From positions 124,001-188,000 of the forward strand of contig UQLX01000001.1 of assembly GCA_900541985.1 (NCBI GenBank): DNA of 64,000 nucleotides, in the 5' to 3' direction. Position 1 is the stretch's first letter, and each line of letters starts with the position of its first letter. This stretch comes from an uncultured Blautia sp. (GTDB lineage: Bacteria > Bacillota > Clostridia > Lachnospirales > Lachnospiraceae). Made by a program: the position numbers and the translations under genes. The notes under the pieces were generated by a model, which made no database searches, had not been told where the DNA came from, and saw nothing but the letters and a program-made list of their open reading frames with translations. This document shows, piece after piece, positions 1-10,191 of the stretch.

Positions 1-437
1 TTGCAGTCAGTGAGCAGGTTCCGTCAGCGGTAGGCCTTGGAGTCCTGATGAACAAGGGCAACACGGTACAGCAGGCAGGGGGATTTATTGTGCAGGTTAT
101 GCCTTTTGCAGAAGAAAAAACCATTGCAAAGCTGGAGGAGAATATCCAGAAGATCCAGTCCGTTACGACACTTCTGGAGCAGGGACACACACCGGAAAGT
201 CTTCTTGAGGCAGTATTTGAAGGCTTTGATGTGGAGATCATGGATAAGGTTCCGGCAGAGTTTTACTGTAACTGCAGTAAGGAACGAGTGGAAAAAGCGC
301 TGATCAGTATCGGACGCAAGGATCTGAATGAGATGATCCAGGAAGGCAAGGAAGTGGAACTGAACTGTCATTTCTGCAATACCAATTATGTATTCAGTGT
401 GGAGGAACTGAAAGAAATCCTCAGAAAATGTAAATAA
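1..437 (+). CDS. hslO: Redox-regulated chaperone Hsp33, 3' part only
   Basis: The reading frame is open from the left edge of the window, so the N-terminal domain lies outside. Hsp33 is a cytoplasmic holdase that is switched on when its C-terminal zinc centre is oxidised. Seen here are the end of the core domain (the family-typical SEQxPSAVGLGVL stretch, then the linker) and the full redox switch: CNC followed about 30 residues later by CHFC, the CxC...CxxC zinc cysteines. The protein ends LRKCK. nadE starts 74 nt downstream in the same direction. The assignment is very secure; only the start is missing. Confidence 0.95.
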   Translation, partial: AVSEQVPSAVGLGVLMNKGNTVQQAGGFIVQVMPFAEEKTIAKLEENIQKIQSVTTLLEQGHTPESLLEAVFEGFDVEIMDKVPAEFYCNCSKERVEKALISIGRKDLNEMIQEGKEVELNCHFCNTNYVFSVEELKEILRKCK

Positions 438-510
438 GAGCTGTGATAAGATGCCGTGTGAACAGGAACGCCGCGGATGTCCGGTGGTAACGGACAGGAA
501 AGGGGAAAAT

Positions 511-2475
511 ATGAAGGATGGATTTATAAAGGTAAGTGCGGGAACTCCGGATGTAAGAGTGGGAGACTGCGAATACAATGCAGATGAGATCATCCGCATG
601 GCACATGAAATGGAAGGAGAAGGCGCCAGGGTCATGGTGTTTCCGGAGCTTTGTATCACCTCCTACAGCTGCGGTGATCTTTTCTGGCAGGAAACGCTTC
701 TCAATGAGGCAAAGGCACAGTTGCTCCGTATTGCAGAAGAAACAGGAGATGTGGACGGACTGATTTTTGTAGGGCTTCCTATGGAATATAACGGAAAGCT
801 TTATAACATGGCTGCCGGGATCAGTGGAGGAGAAATCCTTGGTCTGGTACCAAAAATCAATATCCCGAATTATAATGAGTTTTATGAAAGCCGTTATTTT
901 ACATCCGGAAAAGATGTGAACGGGTGGGTTACGTTCTGTCACAGCGACAGCTTTGACACCGGGTATCCGGATTATGAAGTTGCGGTTTCTCCGTACTTAC
1001 TTTTTTCCTGTCCGCAGATGCCGGAGCTGAAGGTGGCTGCAGAAATCTGTGAGGATCTCTGGGTGGCAGATCCGCCAAGTACCCGTCACGCTTATCATGG
1101 AGCGACCCTGATCGTGAATCTTTCTGCCAGTGACGAGCTGGTAGGAAAGGACAGTTACCGGAGAAATCTGGTCAGCAGCCAGTCTGCAAGACTGGTATGC
1201 GGTTATGTTTATGCTTCTGCCGGAATCGGGGAATCTACCCAGGATGTAGTATATGCAGGTCATGATCTGATCGCGGAAAATGGCACAGTCCTTGCAGAAA
1301 GCCGGAAGTTTACAAACGGAGCGGTATATGGAGTAATGGATCTCAGGAAGCTGGTCAATGAGCGCAGACGGATGACTACCTTTCAGTTTGCGGCGGACAG
1401 AGAGCAGGAAAAGGAAATTTTTTATGACGAAGTGTTTTTTGATCTGCAGACAACAGAGACAGATCTGACCGGTCTGATCGATTCCAGACCTTTTGTTCCC
1501 GCATCTGTGGAAGAGAGGGATCGCCGCTGCGATGAGATCCTGAATATCCAGGCCGCAGGTCTGCGGAGACGGCTTGCACATATCCACTGCCAGAATGCGG
1601 TGATCGGTCTGTCCGGTGGACTGGATTCCACTCTTGCACTTCTGGTGACTGTCCGTGCTTTTGACATGCTGGGAATTCCGAGAGAAAAGATCACAGCAGT
1701 GACCATGCCATGTTTCGGAACGACAGACAGAACCTACAACAATGCCTGCCAGCTGAGCCGCTGTCTGGGGACAGAGCTTCGTGAGGTAAATATCCGGGAG
1801 GCTGTAAGTCTTCATTTCCGGGATATTGGACATGATCCTGAGATCCACGACGTCACATACGAAAACAGTCAGGCGAGAGAGCGGACGCAGATCCTCATGG
1901 ACATTGCAAACCAGAAAGGCGGCATTGTGATCGGAACCGGCGATCTGTCTGAGCTGGCGCTGGGATGGGCTACCTTTAACGGGGATCATATGTCCATGTA
2001 CGGAGTCAACGGCTCTGTCCCGAAGACACTGGTGCGTCATCTGGTAAGATATTATGCAGATACCTGCGAAGAAAAAATACTGTCAGAGATTCTTCTGGAT
2101 ATTCTGGATACTCCGGTAAGCCCGGAACTGCTTCCGCCAAAGGACGGAAAGATCGCTCAGAAAACAGAAGATCTGGTAGGCCCTTATGAGCTTCATGACT
2201 TTTTCCTGTATCACATGCTCCGCTGGACCTGTCCTCCTGCAAAAATTTTCCGCATGGCAAAGAATGCGTTTGCCGGAGAATATGATGAGGAAACCATACT
2301 GAAATGGCTGAAGACCTTTTACAGACGGTTCTTTACCCAGCAGTTTAAGCGTTCCTGTCTGCCGGACGGCCCGAAGGTGGGCAGTGTGGCAGTTTCTCCA
2401 AGAGGAGATCTGCGTATGCCGAGTGATGCCTGTGGAACCTTGTGGGTGAGAGAAGCAGATCAGATAAAAATCTGA
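511..2475 (+). CDS. nadE: Glutamine-dependent NAD+ synthetase
   Basis: This enzyme makes NAD+ from nicotinic acid adenine dinucleotide, ATP and glutamine-derived ammonia in the cytoplasm. It is the long two-domain form of about 654 residues. An N-terminal nitrilase-like glutaminase carries the expected Glu46 (FPELC), Lys115 (VPKIN) and Cys180 (AEICED) triad. The C-terminal synthetase has the ATP pyrophosphatase P-loop SGGLDS at 368-373. I chose ATG 511 because AGGAAAGGGGA sits just before it and the protein then begins MKDGFIKVSAG; an upstream in-frame ATG at 451 would add 20 residues unlike the family and has no ribosome site. A strong terminator follows the stop codon. Confidence 0.96.
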   Translation: MKDGFIKVSAGTPDVRVGDCEYNADEIIRMAHEMEGEGARVMVFPELCITSYSCGDLFWQETLLNEAKAQLLRIAEETGDVDGLIFVGLPMEYNGKLYNMAAGISGGEILGLVPKINIPNYNEFYESRYFTSGKDVNGWVTFCHSDSFDTGYPDYEVAVSPYLLFSCPQMPELKVAAEICEDLWVADPPSTRHAYHGATLIVNLSASDELVGKDSYRRNLVSSQSARLVCGYVYASAGIGESTQDVVYAGHDLIAENGTVLAESRKFTNGAVYGVMDLRKLVNERRRMTTFQFAADREQEKEIFYDEVFFDLQTTETDLTGLIDSRPFVPASVEERDRRCDEILNIQAAGLRRRLAHIHCQNAVIGLSGGLDSTLALLVTVRAFDMLGIPREKITAVTMPCFGTTDRTYNNACQLSRCLGTELREVNIREAVSLHFRDIGHDPEIHDVTYENSQARERTQILMDIANQKGGIVIGTGDLSELALGWATFNGDHMSMYGVNGSVPKTLVRHLVRYYADTCEEKILSEILLDILDTPVSPELLPPKDGKIAQKTEDLVGPYELHDFFLYHMLRWTCPPAKIFRMAKNAFAGEYDEETILKWLKTFYRRFFTQQFKRSCLPDGPKVGSVAVSPRGDLRMPSDACGTLWVREADQIKI

Positions 2476-2477
2476 AT

Positions 2478-2526
2478 AACACCCGTTATCGGAAAAATTG
2501 GAACATCCGGTAACGGGTGTTTTTTA
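2478..2526 (+). terminator. Rho-independent terminator after nadE
   Basis: A 15-bp stem, AACACCCGTTATCGG with CCGGTAACGGGTGTT (one G-T pair), is followed by a run of T. The T-run overlaps the 3' end of the convergent small membrane-protein gene. Confidence 0.9.
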
Positions 2527-2961
2527 ATGGATCTCAGCCTTTTGCACTGCATCCTGGATGGCGTGTATCAGCATCAGGGAGGTGTATTTCTGATCGCTGG
2601 CATATTCCAGCTGATCCAGCTCGCAGCCACTGTAGATCTGGCTTGCCAGTTCTTCAATGGCAGGCTCTACAAGTGGAAACATGGCGGCTGTGCTTTCACT
2701 TAAGTTTGCCAGATGGATAGACTGTATCCTGTCTGCATCTACAGTGACCTCTACGTCAAAGCTGTTTCCGTTCAGCGCAATGGAAGAACGGTAGATTCCC
2801 GGAGTGTAGATGGCTTCCGGATCTGAGGAAGCTGTTTTTGCCCTGCCGGGACCGAACATGACAAATAACAGCACTCCCAGGATGGTAAGAAATAAAAGGA
2901 AGATACCTGTGTAGATGATCTCCTTCATATGTAAAACAATGATCTTGGTTCTGGAACTCAT
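2524..2961 (-). CDS. Membrane-anchored protein with FMN-binding-like domain
   Basis: A 145-residue protein. After a short polar start it has one hydrophobic segment at about residues 14-36, probably an N-terminal anchor with the rest outside. The remainder (YTPGIYRSSIALNGNSFDV, VTVDADRIQSI, then a helical tail with EELASQI) has the spacing of FMN_bind-type domains, which begin G-x-Y and continue V-x-V-x-x-G-x-I. Those domains carry covalent flavin on Thr in the Rnf/Nqr families, but I cannot point to the flavinylation site here, so binding is unproven. AGGAGG precedes the start. It stands alone between nadE (convergent) and addB (divergent). The fold call is moderate and the function unknown. 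Confidence 0.75.
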   Translation of the reverse strand: MSSRTKIIVLHMKEIIYTGIFLLFLTILGVLLFVMFGPGRAKTASSDPEAIYTPGIYRSSIALNGNSFDVEVTVDADRIQSIHLANLSESTAAMFPLVEPAIEELASQIYSGCELDQLEYASDQKYTSLMLIHAIQDAVQKAEIH

Positions 2962-3090
2962 ATGGCTGCCTCCTGGTCAGAATATGTAAGGACTGTTGCG
3001 AATAGTGACTGTATGGATCATACAGGATAGGAAAAGAACTTATGATTTATCATATGCGGTAGGTTCCGGCTTTATGAAAAAAATGAGCGA

Positions 3091-3119
3091 TTGTAGAAAT
3101 CGAACGTATGTGCTATAAT
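3091..3119 (+). promoter_or_regulatory. Sigma-A promoter for addB-addA
   Basis: TTGTAG, 17 bp, then TATAAT, ending 26 bp before the addB start codon. A clean ribosome site (CAGGGAGGAAATT) lies between. Confidence 0.75.
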
Positions 3120-3145
3120 GAAAGAAAAAATTCAGGGAGGAAATT

Positions 3146-6100
3146 ATGCCGCTTCAGTTTATCATTGGAAATTCCGGTGCAGGGAAATCTTATACCGCGT
3201 TTCAGAGCCTGATCTCTGATGCCATGTCCCACCCGGAGAAGCTTTATTATGTGATCGTACCGGAGCAGTTTACCATGCAGACCCAGAAAACTCTGGTGCA
3301 GATGCACCCGGACGGCGGGATTTTGAATATTGACGTTCTGAGTTTTGAACGTCTTGCCTATCGTGTACTGGAAGAAACCGGCGGCGATATCAGAAGCGTA
3401 CTGGAAGAAACCGGAAAAAATATGGTCCTCCAGAAACTGGTCCAGAAACACCAGAAGGAACTGGTATATCTGAAAAACCAGATGAAAAAGCCGGGATATC
3501 TGGATGAAGTAAAATCGTTGATCTCAGAATTTATGCAGTACCGGGTAGGGGATGAGGAAATACAGAAGATGCAGGAGGATGCGTCGGACAGAACGCTTCT
3601 TCAAATGAAACTGCAGGACGTTTCTGTGCTGTATCATGGATTCCGGGACTATCTGAAAGACCATTATATAACGGCAGAGGAGATTCTGGAGATTCTGGCA
3701 AAGCAGATTGTTTTTTCGGAAAAACTGAAAGGCAGTGTTCTGCTGCTGGATGGATTTACCGGTTTTACGCCGATCCAGATCCAGGTGATCCGGGAGCTGC
3801 TTGCCTCGTGTGAAAAGGTATCTGTTACAGTGACCATGGACGTGCGGGAGCCGTTTCTGTATAAAGAAAAATCGCATCAGCTTTTTTATATGAGCCACAA
3901 GATGATCCGGAGTCTCTGTGACCTGACGAAGGATATTCTGGATCCGGTCTGGATAGAGCCGGGCAGTAAGTCCCGCCATGCCCGGGCAGAGTCTCTGGCG
4001 TTTCTGGAGCAGAATATTTTCCGGTATCACAAAAAAACATTTTCCGGCAAACAGGATTCCATAAGGATTTTCTGTGCAGGAGATCCGGTCAGGGAGATGG
4101 AGGAGACGGCAAGAAGGATTCTTCGGCTCGTTCGGGAGAAGGGCTGCCGTTATGGAGAGATCGCGGTGATCACGGGAGATCTGGAAACATACGGAAGTCT
4201 TGCGCGGCAGGCATTTGAAGATGCCGGAATCCCTTTCTTTGTGGATGAAAAACATTCGATTCTTATGAATCCTTTTGTGGAATATATACGGGCTGCCCTG
4301 GAAATGGCTGCTCAGGGATTTTCTTATGAAAGTGTATTTCGATATCTTCGATGTGGTATGTCTGATGTGACCAGAGAAGAGACTGACTGGCTGGAGAACT
4401 ACGCAGTGGCTCTGGGAATCCGCGGATTCAAACGGTGGAAGGAAAAGTGGGTGCGCGTTTATCGGGGAATGAAGGAGGAATCTCTTCTGGAGATCAACCG
4501 GATCCGTGAGAAATTTACAGAAGAAACCGAGGCGCTGGCTGTGGGGTTCTCAGGAAAAAAGAAAACAGTCAGGGAATATTGCCAGTATCTTTATGAGTTT
4601 ATCGTAAAAAGCCGTATTCAGGAAAAATTAAAGATCCAGGAGGAGATTTTTGCACAAAAAGGCAGCCGCGCAATGGAAAAGGAGTATGCTCAGATTTATG
4701 GGATCGTTATGGAGCTTCTGGATAAAATGGCGGAGATTCTGGGAGAGGAAACGGTATCTCCGGAAGAATTCCGACAGATTCTGGAAACCGGAATGTCTCA
4801 GGCAAAAGTCGCGCTGATCCCTCCGGGAATCGATCAGGTTCTCATTGGAGATATGGAGAGAACCAGACTGAAGGATATACGGGCGCTGTTTTTTGTGGGG
4901 ATGAATGAGGGAAATATTCCCAAGAATACAGAATCCGGCGGACTTCTTACAGAGCTGGACAGAGATTTTTTTGAGGATCAGGGTGTGGAGCTTGCTCCGG
5001 GTCCAAAAGAACTGATGAATATGCAGAGATTTTATCTGTATCTGAATCTGACCCGGCCTTCTGAGTATCTGTATCTTTCCTACAGCTGTTCCAATGCCAA
5101 AGGAGATGCGGTCAGCCCTGCCTATCTGATCGGCACCATCCGGAAACTGTTTCCGGAGCTTTCGACAGAACGGGCAGAGGAGCCGGAGAACCTTCTGGAT
5201 CTTCTGGAAACCCCTTCCACAGGCTTTGGATTTCTTCTGTCCGGTCTGGAGAATGAAGAAATGCAGCGGGAACCTTTGTTCCGGGAATTATACAGCTGGT
5301 ATCTGAGAAGCCCGGAATACCGGGATCTTACCAGGAAGCTTACAGAGGCTGCCTTTGCCCGGAAACCGGCAGACAGAATCAGTGAAAGTGTGGCAAAGGC
5401 GTTGTATGGTGAAATTTCCGAGTACAGTGCCACCCGCCTGGAACGGTTTTCCGCCTGTGCTTTTGCACATTTCCTTCAGTATGGCCTTGTTGTGACAGAG
5501 CGGGCGGAATATGAATTTCGTGCGATGGATATGGGAAACGTACTTCATCAGGCTCTGGAAAAATTTGCGGCAGAGCTTCGGAGAAAAGGCCTTGACTGGG
5601 CAGAACTGGAGGAAGAGCAGAGAGACCGGATCGCAGAATACTGTATGGAGCAGGTGGCGGCAGATTATGGAAATACGATCCTGAAAAGCAGCGCCAGAAA
5701 CCAGTATATGATCCAGCGTACGCTCCGTATTCTCAAGCGTACCGTATGGGCGCTGCAGGAACAGTTGCGCTGTGGGAAGTTTGTACCGGAGGGCTTCGAG
5801 GTTTCCATCGGCGGCGGAAGGATTGACCGTCTGGATGTCCTGAAAGAGGACAGGAAGGTTTATGTGAAGGTCATTGACTATAAGTCCGGAAATACCTCGT
5901 TTGACCTGGTGGGAGTTTATTATGGTCTTCAGCTTCAGCTTGTAGTTTATATGGATGCTGCCATGGAGACAGAAAAAAACAAACATCCGGACTGTCAGAT
6001 CGAGCCTGCGGGAATCTTTTATTATAACATCAAGGATCCCATGATCCAGACGGCTATCCGGGATGATCTTCAGAATCTTGAGAAAAAAATCTATAAGGAG

Positions 6101-6469
6101 CTGAAAATGAACGGGCTGGTAAATTCTTCGGATGATATCATTTATAAAATAGATGCAGGAGCTTCTTCTCTGCCTGTTTCCTTCAAAAAAGACGGAGGTT
6201 TCAGAAAGGGATCTTCTGTGGCGACCAGAGAGCAGTTTCAGCTTCTGAACCAGTATGTCAAAAACAAGATCGCAGAGATCCGTTCGCACATTCTTTCCGG
6301 AGATGCGGAGGTCTCTCCTTATGAAATGGGAAAGAAAAATGCGTGTGCCTACTGCGCTTATCAGGGGGTGTGCGGGTTTGACAAAAAGATCCCGGGTTAT
6401 GAATACAGACGTCTGAGACAGTTTGCTGATGAGGAAATCTGGAAATATATGGAAATGGAGGCGAAATGA
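3146..6469 (+). CDS. addB: ATP-dependent helicase/deoxyribonuclease subunit AddB
   Basis: AddB works with AddA in the cytoplasm to process double-strand DNA ends for RecA and to recognise Chi. The 1107-residue protein opens with a Walker A motif, GNSGAGKS at residues 8-15, as usual for AddB. Near the C-terminus the RecB-type nuclease core reads VKVIDYKSG. The 4Fe-4S staple is visible as an early Cys in LERFSACAF plus the terminal CAYC-x4-VC cluster. Length is typical for clostridial AddB. addA follows with a 1-nt gap, so the two are translationally linked. Confidence 0.96.
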   Translation: MPLQFIIGNSGAGKSYTAFQSLISDAMSHPEKLYYVIVPEQFTMQTQKTLVQMHPDGGILNIDVLSFERLAYRVLEETGGDIRSVLEETGKNMVLQKLVQKHQKELVYLKNQMKKPGYLDEVKSLISEFMQYRVGDEEIQKMQEDASDRTLLQMKLQDVSVLYHGFRDYLKDHYITAEEILEILAKQIVFSEKLKGSVLLLDGFTGFTPIQIQVIRELLASCEKVSVTVTMDVREPFLYKEKSHQLFYMSHKMIRSLCDLTKDILDPVWIEPGSKSRHARAESLAFLEQNIFRYHKKTFSGKQDSIRIFCAGDPVREMEETARRILRLVREKGCRYGEIAVITGDLETYGSLARQAFEDAGIPFFVDEKHSILMNPFVEYIRAALEMAAQGFSYESVFRYLRCGMSDVTREETDWLENYAVALGIRGFKRWKEKWVRVYRGMKEESLLEINRIREKFTEETEALAVGFSGKKKTVREYCQYLYEFIVKSRIQEKLKIQEEIFAQKGSRAMEKEYAQIYGIVMELLDKMAEILGEETVSPEEFRQILETGMSQAKVALIPPGIDQVLIGDMERTRLKDIRALFFVGMNEGNIPKNTESGGLLTELDRDFFEDQGVELAPGPKELMNMQRFYLYLNLTRPSEYLYLSYSCSNAKGDAVSPAYLIGTIRKLFPELSTERAEEPENLLDLLETPSTGFGFLLSGLENEEMQREPLFRELYSWYLRSPEYRDLTRKLTEAAFARKPADRISESVAKALYGEISEYSATRLERFSACAFAHFLQYGLVVTERAEYEFRAMDMGNVLHQALEKFAAELRRKGLDWAELEEEQRDRIAEYCMEQVAADYGNTILKSSARNQYMIQRTLRILKRTVWALQEQLRCGKFVPEGFEVSIGGGRIDRLDVLKEDRKVYVKVIDYKSGNTSFDLVGVYYGLQLQLVVYMDAAMETEKNKHPDCQIEPAGIFYYNIKDPMIQTAIRDDLQNLEKKIYKELKMNGLVNSSDDIIYKIDAGASSLPVSFKKDGGFRKGSSVATREQFQLLNQYVKNKIAEIRSHILSGDAEVSPYEMGKKNACAYCAYQGVCGFDKKIPGYEYRRLRQFADEEIWKYMEMEAK

Positions 6470-6470
6470 A

Positions 6471-9400
6471 ATGGCGGTCACATGGACGGAAGAACAGCAA
6501 AAAGTAATTTCCCTCAGAAACCGGAATATTCTGGTTTCTGCAGCAGCCGGATCCGGTAAGACAGCGGTTCTGGTAGAGCGGATCCTGAGCAAAATCCTGG
6601 ACAGGGAGCATCCGGTAGATGTAGACCGGCTGCTGATCATGACTTTTACAAGAGCGGCTGCAGGGGAAATGAAGGAACGACTGTCTGCAGCACTGGAAAA
6701 GGCTCTTTATGAGGATCCGGACAATGCCCATCTCCAGAAGCAGATGACGCTGATCCATACGGCTCAGATCACAACGATAGATGGATTCTGTTCTTATATC
6801 ATCCGGAATTATTTTCACATGATCGGGCTGGATCCGGGCTACCGTACAGCGGAGGAAGGAGAGCTGAAGCTCCTTCGGGAAGATGTGGTCAAAGAAGTTC
6901 TGGAGGATGCCTACGAAAAAAAAGAAGAGAAATTTCTCCGGCTGGTGGAATGTTATGCGCCGGGAAAAACAGATGAGGGGCTGAAGGACCTGATCTTGAA
7001 GGTGTACGAAGCAGCTATGAGTCATCCTTTCCCGGAAGAGTGGCTGGAAACCTGTCTGCAGGCATATCAGGTGGATAACCCTGAGCAAATCTATCAGTCC
7101 CGGTGGATCACAGTCCTGTGGAATGAAATGGAAGAGAATGTTCAGGAGGCGGAGCATCTCATTCAAAAAGCCAGATCGGTATGTCTGGAAGAAGACGGTC
7201 CTCTTCCTTATCTGGATGCCCTGGACAGTGATCTTGGAATGGTGACTGTCCTGAAAAAAGCAATAGAAGAAAGAGATTACGGGAAATTAAAGCAGATGGC
7301 AGAGGAACTGTCCTTTCAGGCGCTGTCCCGTAAAAAAGCATCCGACGTAGATCCGGCAAAAAAAGATTGGGTAAAGAATCTTCGGGACGAAGAAAAGGGA
7401 ATCCTGAAAGAGCTGATTGAGAAATACCTTTACTGGGATGAGGATGAATTACTGGATATGGTAAATCTGTGCAGAACACCGCTGGAGAGCCTTGTGGAAC
7501 TGGTAAAGGAATTTCAGGAACGGTTTGCGCAGAAAAAAAGAGAAAAAAACATTCTCGATTTTACAGATATGGAGCACTTTGCCCTGCACATTCTGGCAGA
7601 AAAAGAAGGAGATCAGATCATTCCCAGTCAGGCGGCCAGAGAGCTTTCTGAAAAATATGAGGAAGTGATGATTGATGAGTATCAGGACAGCAACTCTGTA
7701 CAGGAGATGATCACGACCCTGGTATCCGGATGGACCGGAAACAGAAAGAATATTTTTATGGTAGGAGATGTAAAGCAGAGTATTTACCGTTTCCGACTGG
7801 CAAGACCGGAGCTTTTTATGGAAAAATATCACAGTTATTCGACCTCAGACAGCCCGGAGCAGCGGATTGACCTTCACAAAAATTTCCGCAGCCGTCATCA
7901 GGTACTTACTTCGGTCAATTATATTTTTAACAGGATCATGGGAGCTGAGGTAGGCGGGATTGATTATGACAGCAGTAATGCTCTTTATCCCGGCGCTGTT
8001 TTTCCGGAAGGTCCGGATGAAAGCTTTTATACCACAGAAGTCCTTCTGGTGGAAAAGGACGGAGAAGAGCTGGAGGAGGAAAGCGGAAACCAGACAGACA
8101 GAGAACTGGAGGCGCTTGCCATTGCAGGAGTGATCTCCCGGATCGTGGGAAAAGAAAAGATCCTTGATAAAGAAACCGGAACTTACCGGCCTGTGGAATA
8201 CGGGGATATTGTGATCCTTCTCCGATCTGCTTACGGATGGGCGGAAACCTTCCGTGAGGTTCTGATCTCCAGAGGGATTCCTGCTTATACTTCATCCAGA
8301 ACCGGATACTTTTCTGCGCAGGAGGTGGTGAATCTTCTGAATTATTTGAGGATATGCGACAATCCTCTTCAGGATATCCCTCTTACCGGTGTGCTTCATT
8401 CTCCGATGGCAGGATGCAGTACACAGGAATTGGGAGAATTGAGGAAAGCATGTCCGAAGGGGCTGATCTATGAATGTATCTGCCAGTTTGTGGAAAGAGA
8501 AAGCTTTGAGACAGAAGAGGAAGAGAAGCTCAGGGATAAGCTGGCCGATTTTCTGGAACAGCTTCGGGAAATACGGGATATGTCTGCCTATACTCCGGTT
8601 CACCAGCTGATTCTGCATATCCTGAAAGTGACCGGATATGAAGATTACGTTCGGGCGCTCCCGGGAGGCAGCCAGAGAGGGGCTAACCTCCGTATGCTGG
8701 TGGAAAAAGCCATGGATTATGAAAAAACCAGTTACCGGGGACTGTTTAATTTTGTGCGTTATATTGAAAATCTTCAGAAATATGAGGTAGATTTCGGGGA
8801 AGTCAATGTGATCGATGCCGGAAAAGGTTCCGTACAGATCATGACAGTACACAAAAGTAAAGGACTGGAGTTTCCTGTTGTTTTTGCGGCCGGTATGGGA
8901 AAACAGTTTAATTTTCAGGACATCAATGCCAGGTTTCTCATCCATCCGGATCTTGGCTTTGGAACGGATGTGATCCTTCCGGAAAAAAGGCTGATGGCTT
9001 CCACACCTCAGAAACAGGTAATCCGGAATGTTCAGAAAAGGGAAAGTCTCGGAGAAGAACTGCGTGTGCTGTATGTGGCACTGACCCGGGCAAAGGAAAA
9101 ATTATATATCACAGGCACCATAGCGGGGATGGAAGAAAAAGTTTCAAATCTCTGGAACGGAAGGGAAGATGCAGAAAACCGTATTCCTCTGGGACAGCGT
9201 ACACGGGCAAAAACCTTCTGGGATTATATTCTTCCTGCTCTGAGCCTTCATCCTGCCATGAAAGAACTGTATATGGAATATATTTTTTGTACAGAGACAC
9301 AGGAAGGCTGGTGTGACGGAAAAACAGATTTTATTGTGAGAAAAATCACAGCGGCAGATCTGATACAGAATGAAATTGTGGATATGATAGAACAGCAGAT

Positions 9401-10172
9401 ACGGGAACAGGTGCTGAAAAACTGGGACAGCAGTAAAATTTATGACCAGCAGATCCATGACATCCTGGAAAAAAGATTTGACTTTCGTTATCCTTACCGC
9501 TATCTGGAGGAAATGCCGGTGAAAGTCAGTGTTTCGGATCTGAAAAAAAGAAGCTGGCAGGATGAAATGGAACTGGAAGAAAATACGCTTGCAGAACCGG
9601 ATATTGTTCCTCTGATCCCAAGATTTATTTCAGAAGAATCACAGAGCTGCCAGGGGGCTGCCCGGGGAACTGCTTATCATCGGGTAATGGAATGTCTGGA
9701 TTATAAGAAAACAGGATCTTATGAGGAGATCAAGGCACAGCTCCTTCGTCTGAAGGAACAGAAAAAACTGGCGGAAGAAGAGGCTTCCAGTATCCATATT
9801 AAAGATATCCTGGAATTTGCGGCTTCCGATCTGGGACAGAGAATGAAAACGGCAGCGGAAAAAGGCTGTCTTTTCCGGGAGCAGCCTTTTGTAATTGCGG
9901 TAGAAGCCTCCGAATTAGATGAGCTGTGGGATGGAGAAGAGAAGATTCTTATACAGGGAATCATTGACTCGTATTTTCTGGAAGAAGATGAGATCGTACT
10001 TGTAGATTATAAGACAGACCGTGTTCAGAGAGGGGAGGAGCCTCTTCTGATCGCCCGTTACCGCAGTCAGCTTAAGGATTATGCACGGGCGCTTCAGAAG
10101 ATGAGAAAGAAAAAAGTAAAGGAGTGTCTGATCTACTCCTTTGCACTTGATAAGGCAATACAGGTAAGATAA
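6471..10172 (+). CDS. addA: ATP-dependent helicase/nuclease subunit AddA
   Basis: UvrD-like superfamily 1 helicase with a C-terminal nuclease; partner of AddB in double-strand break repair. 1233 residues. The Q-motif TEEQQ is at 6-10, Walker A AAAGSGKT at 24-31, and motif II (MIDEYQDSN) and motif VI (LRVLYVALTRAKEKL) are present. The nuclease active site LVDYKTDRV sits near the C-terminus. An in-frame start at 6423 would lie inside addB; ATG 6471, one base after the addB stop and behind GGAGGCGAAATGAA, is preferred and gives MAVTWTEEQQ. Confidence 0.96.
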   Translation: MAVTWTEEQQKVISLRNRNILVSAAAGSGKTAVLVERILSKILDREHPVDVDRLLIMTFTRAAAGEMKERLSAALEKALYEDPDNAHLQKQMTLIHTAQITTIDGFCSYIIRNYFHMIGLDPGYRTAEEGELKLLREDVVKEVLEDAYEKKEEKFLRLVECYAPGKTDEGLKDLILKVYEAAMSHPFPEEWLETCLQAYQVDNPEQIYQSRWITVLWNEMEENVQEAEHLIQKARSVCLEEDGPLPYLDALDSDLGMVTVLKKAIEERDYGKLKQMAEELSFQALSRKKASDVDPAKKDWVKNLRDEEKGILKELIEKYLYWDEDELLDMVNLCRTPLESLVELVKEFQERFAQKKREKNILDFTDMEHFALHILAEKEGDQIIPSQAARELSEKYEEVMIDEYQDSNSVQEMITTLVSGWTGNRKNIFMVGDVKQSIYRFRLARPELFMEKYHSYSTSDSPEQRIDLHKNFRSRHQVLTSVNYIFNRIMGAEVGGIDYDSSNALYPGAVFPEGPDESFYTTEVLLVEKDGEELEEESGNQTDRELEALAIAGVISRIVGKEKILDKETGTYRPVEYGDIVILLRSAYGWAETFREVLISRGIPAYTSSRTGYFSAQEVVNLLNYLRICDNPLQDIPLTGVLHSPMAGCSTQELGELRKACPKGLIYECICQFVERESFETEEEEKLRDKLADFLEQLREIRDMSAYTPVHQLILHILKVTGYEDYVRALPGGSQRGANLRMLVEKAMDYEKTSYRGLFNFVRYIENLQKYEVDFGEVNVIDAGKGSVQIMTVHKSKGLEFPVVFAAGMGKQFNFQDINARFLIHPDLGFGTDVILPEKRLMASTPQKQVIRNVQKRESLGEELRVLYVALTRAKEKLYITGTIAGMEEKVSNLWNGREDAENRIPLGQRTRAKTFWDYILPALSLHPAMKELYMEYIFCTETQEGWCDGKTDFIVRKITAADLIQNEIVDMIEQQIREQVLKNWDSSKIYDQQIHDILEKRFDFRYPYRYLEEMPVKVSVSDLKKRSWQDEMELEENTLAEPDIVPLIPRFISEESQSCQGAARGTAYHRVMECLDYKKTGSYEEIKAQLLRLKEQKKLAEEEASSIHIKDILEFAASDLGQRMKTAAEKGCLFREQPFVIAVEASELDELWDGEEKILIQGIIDSYFLEEDEIVLVDYKTDRVQRGEEPLLIARYRSQLKDYARALQKMRKKKVKECLIYSFALDKAIQVR

Positions 10173-10191
10173 AGGTGCGGAGAGCCGCCGC

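Noticed and set aside
997..2040. Long open frame on the minus strand opposite nadE
   Set aside because: It mirrors the codon structure of nadE, has no ribosome site and its Cys/His-rich translation resembles nothing. The same holds for the long antisense frames at 5288-6640, 10684-11466, 25711-27072 and 35915-36859.
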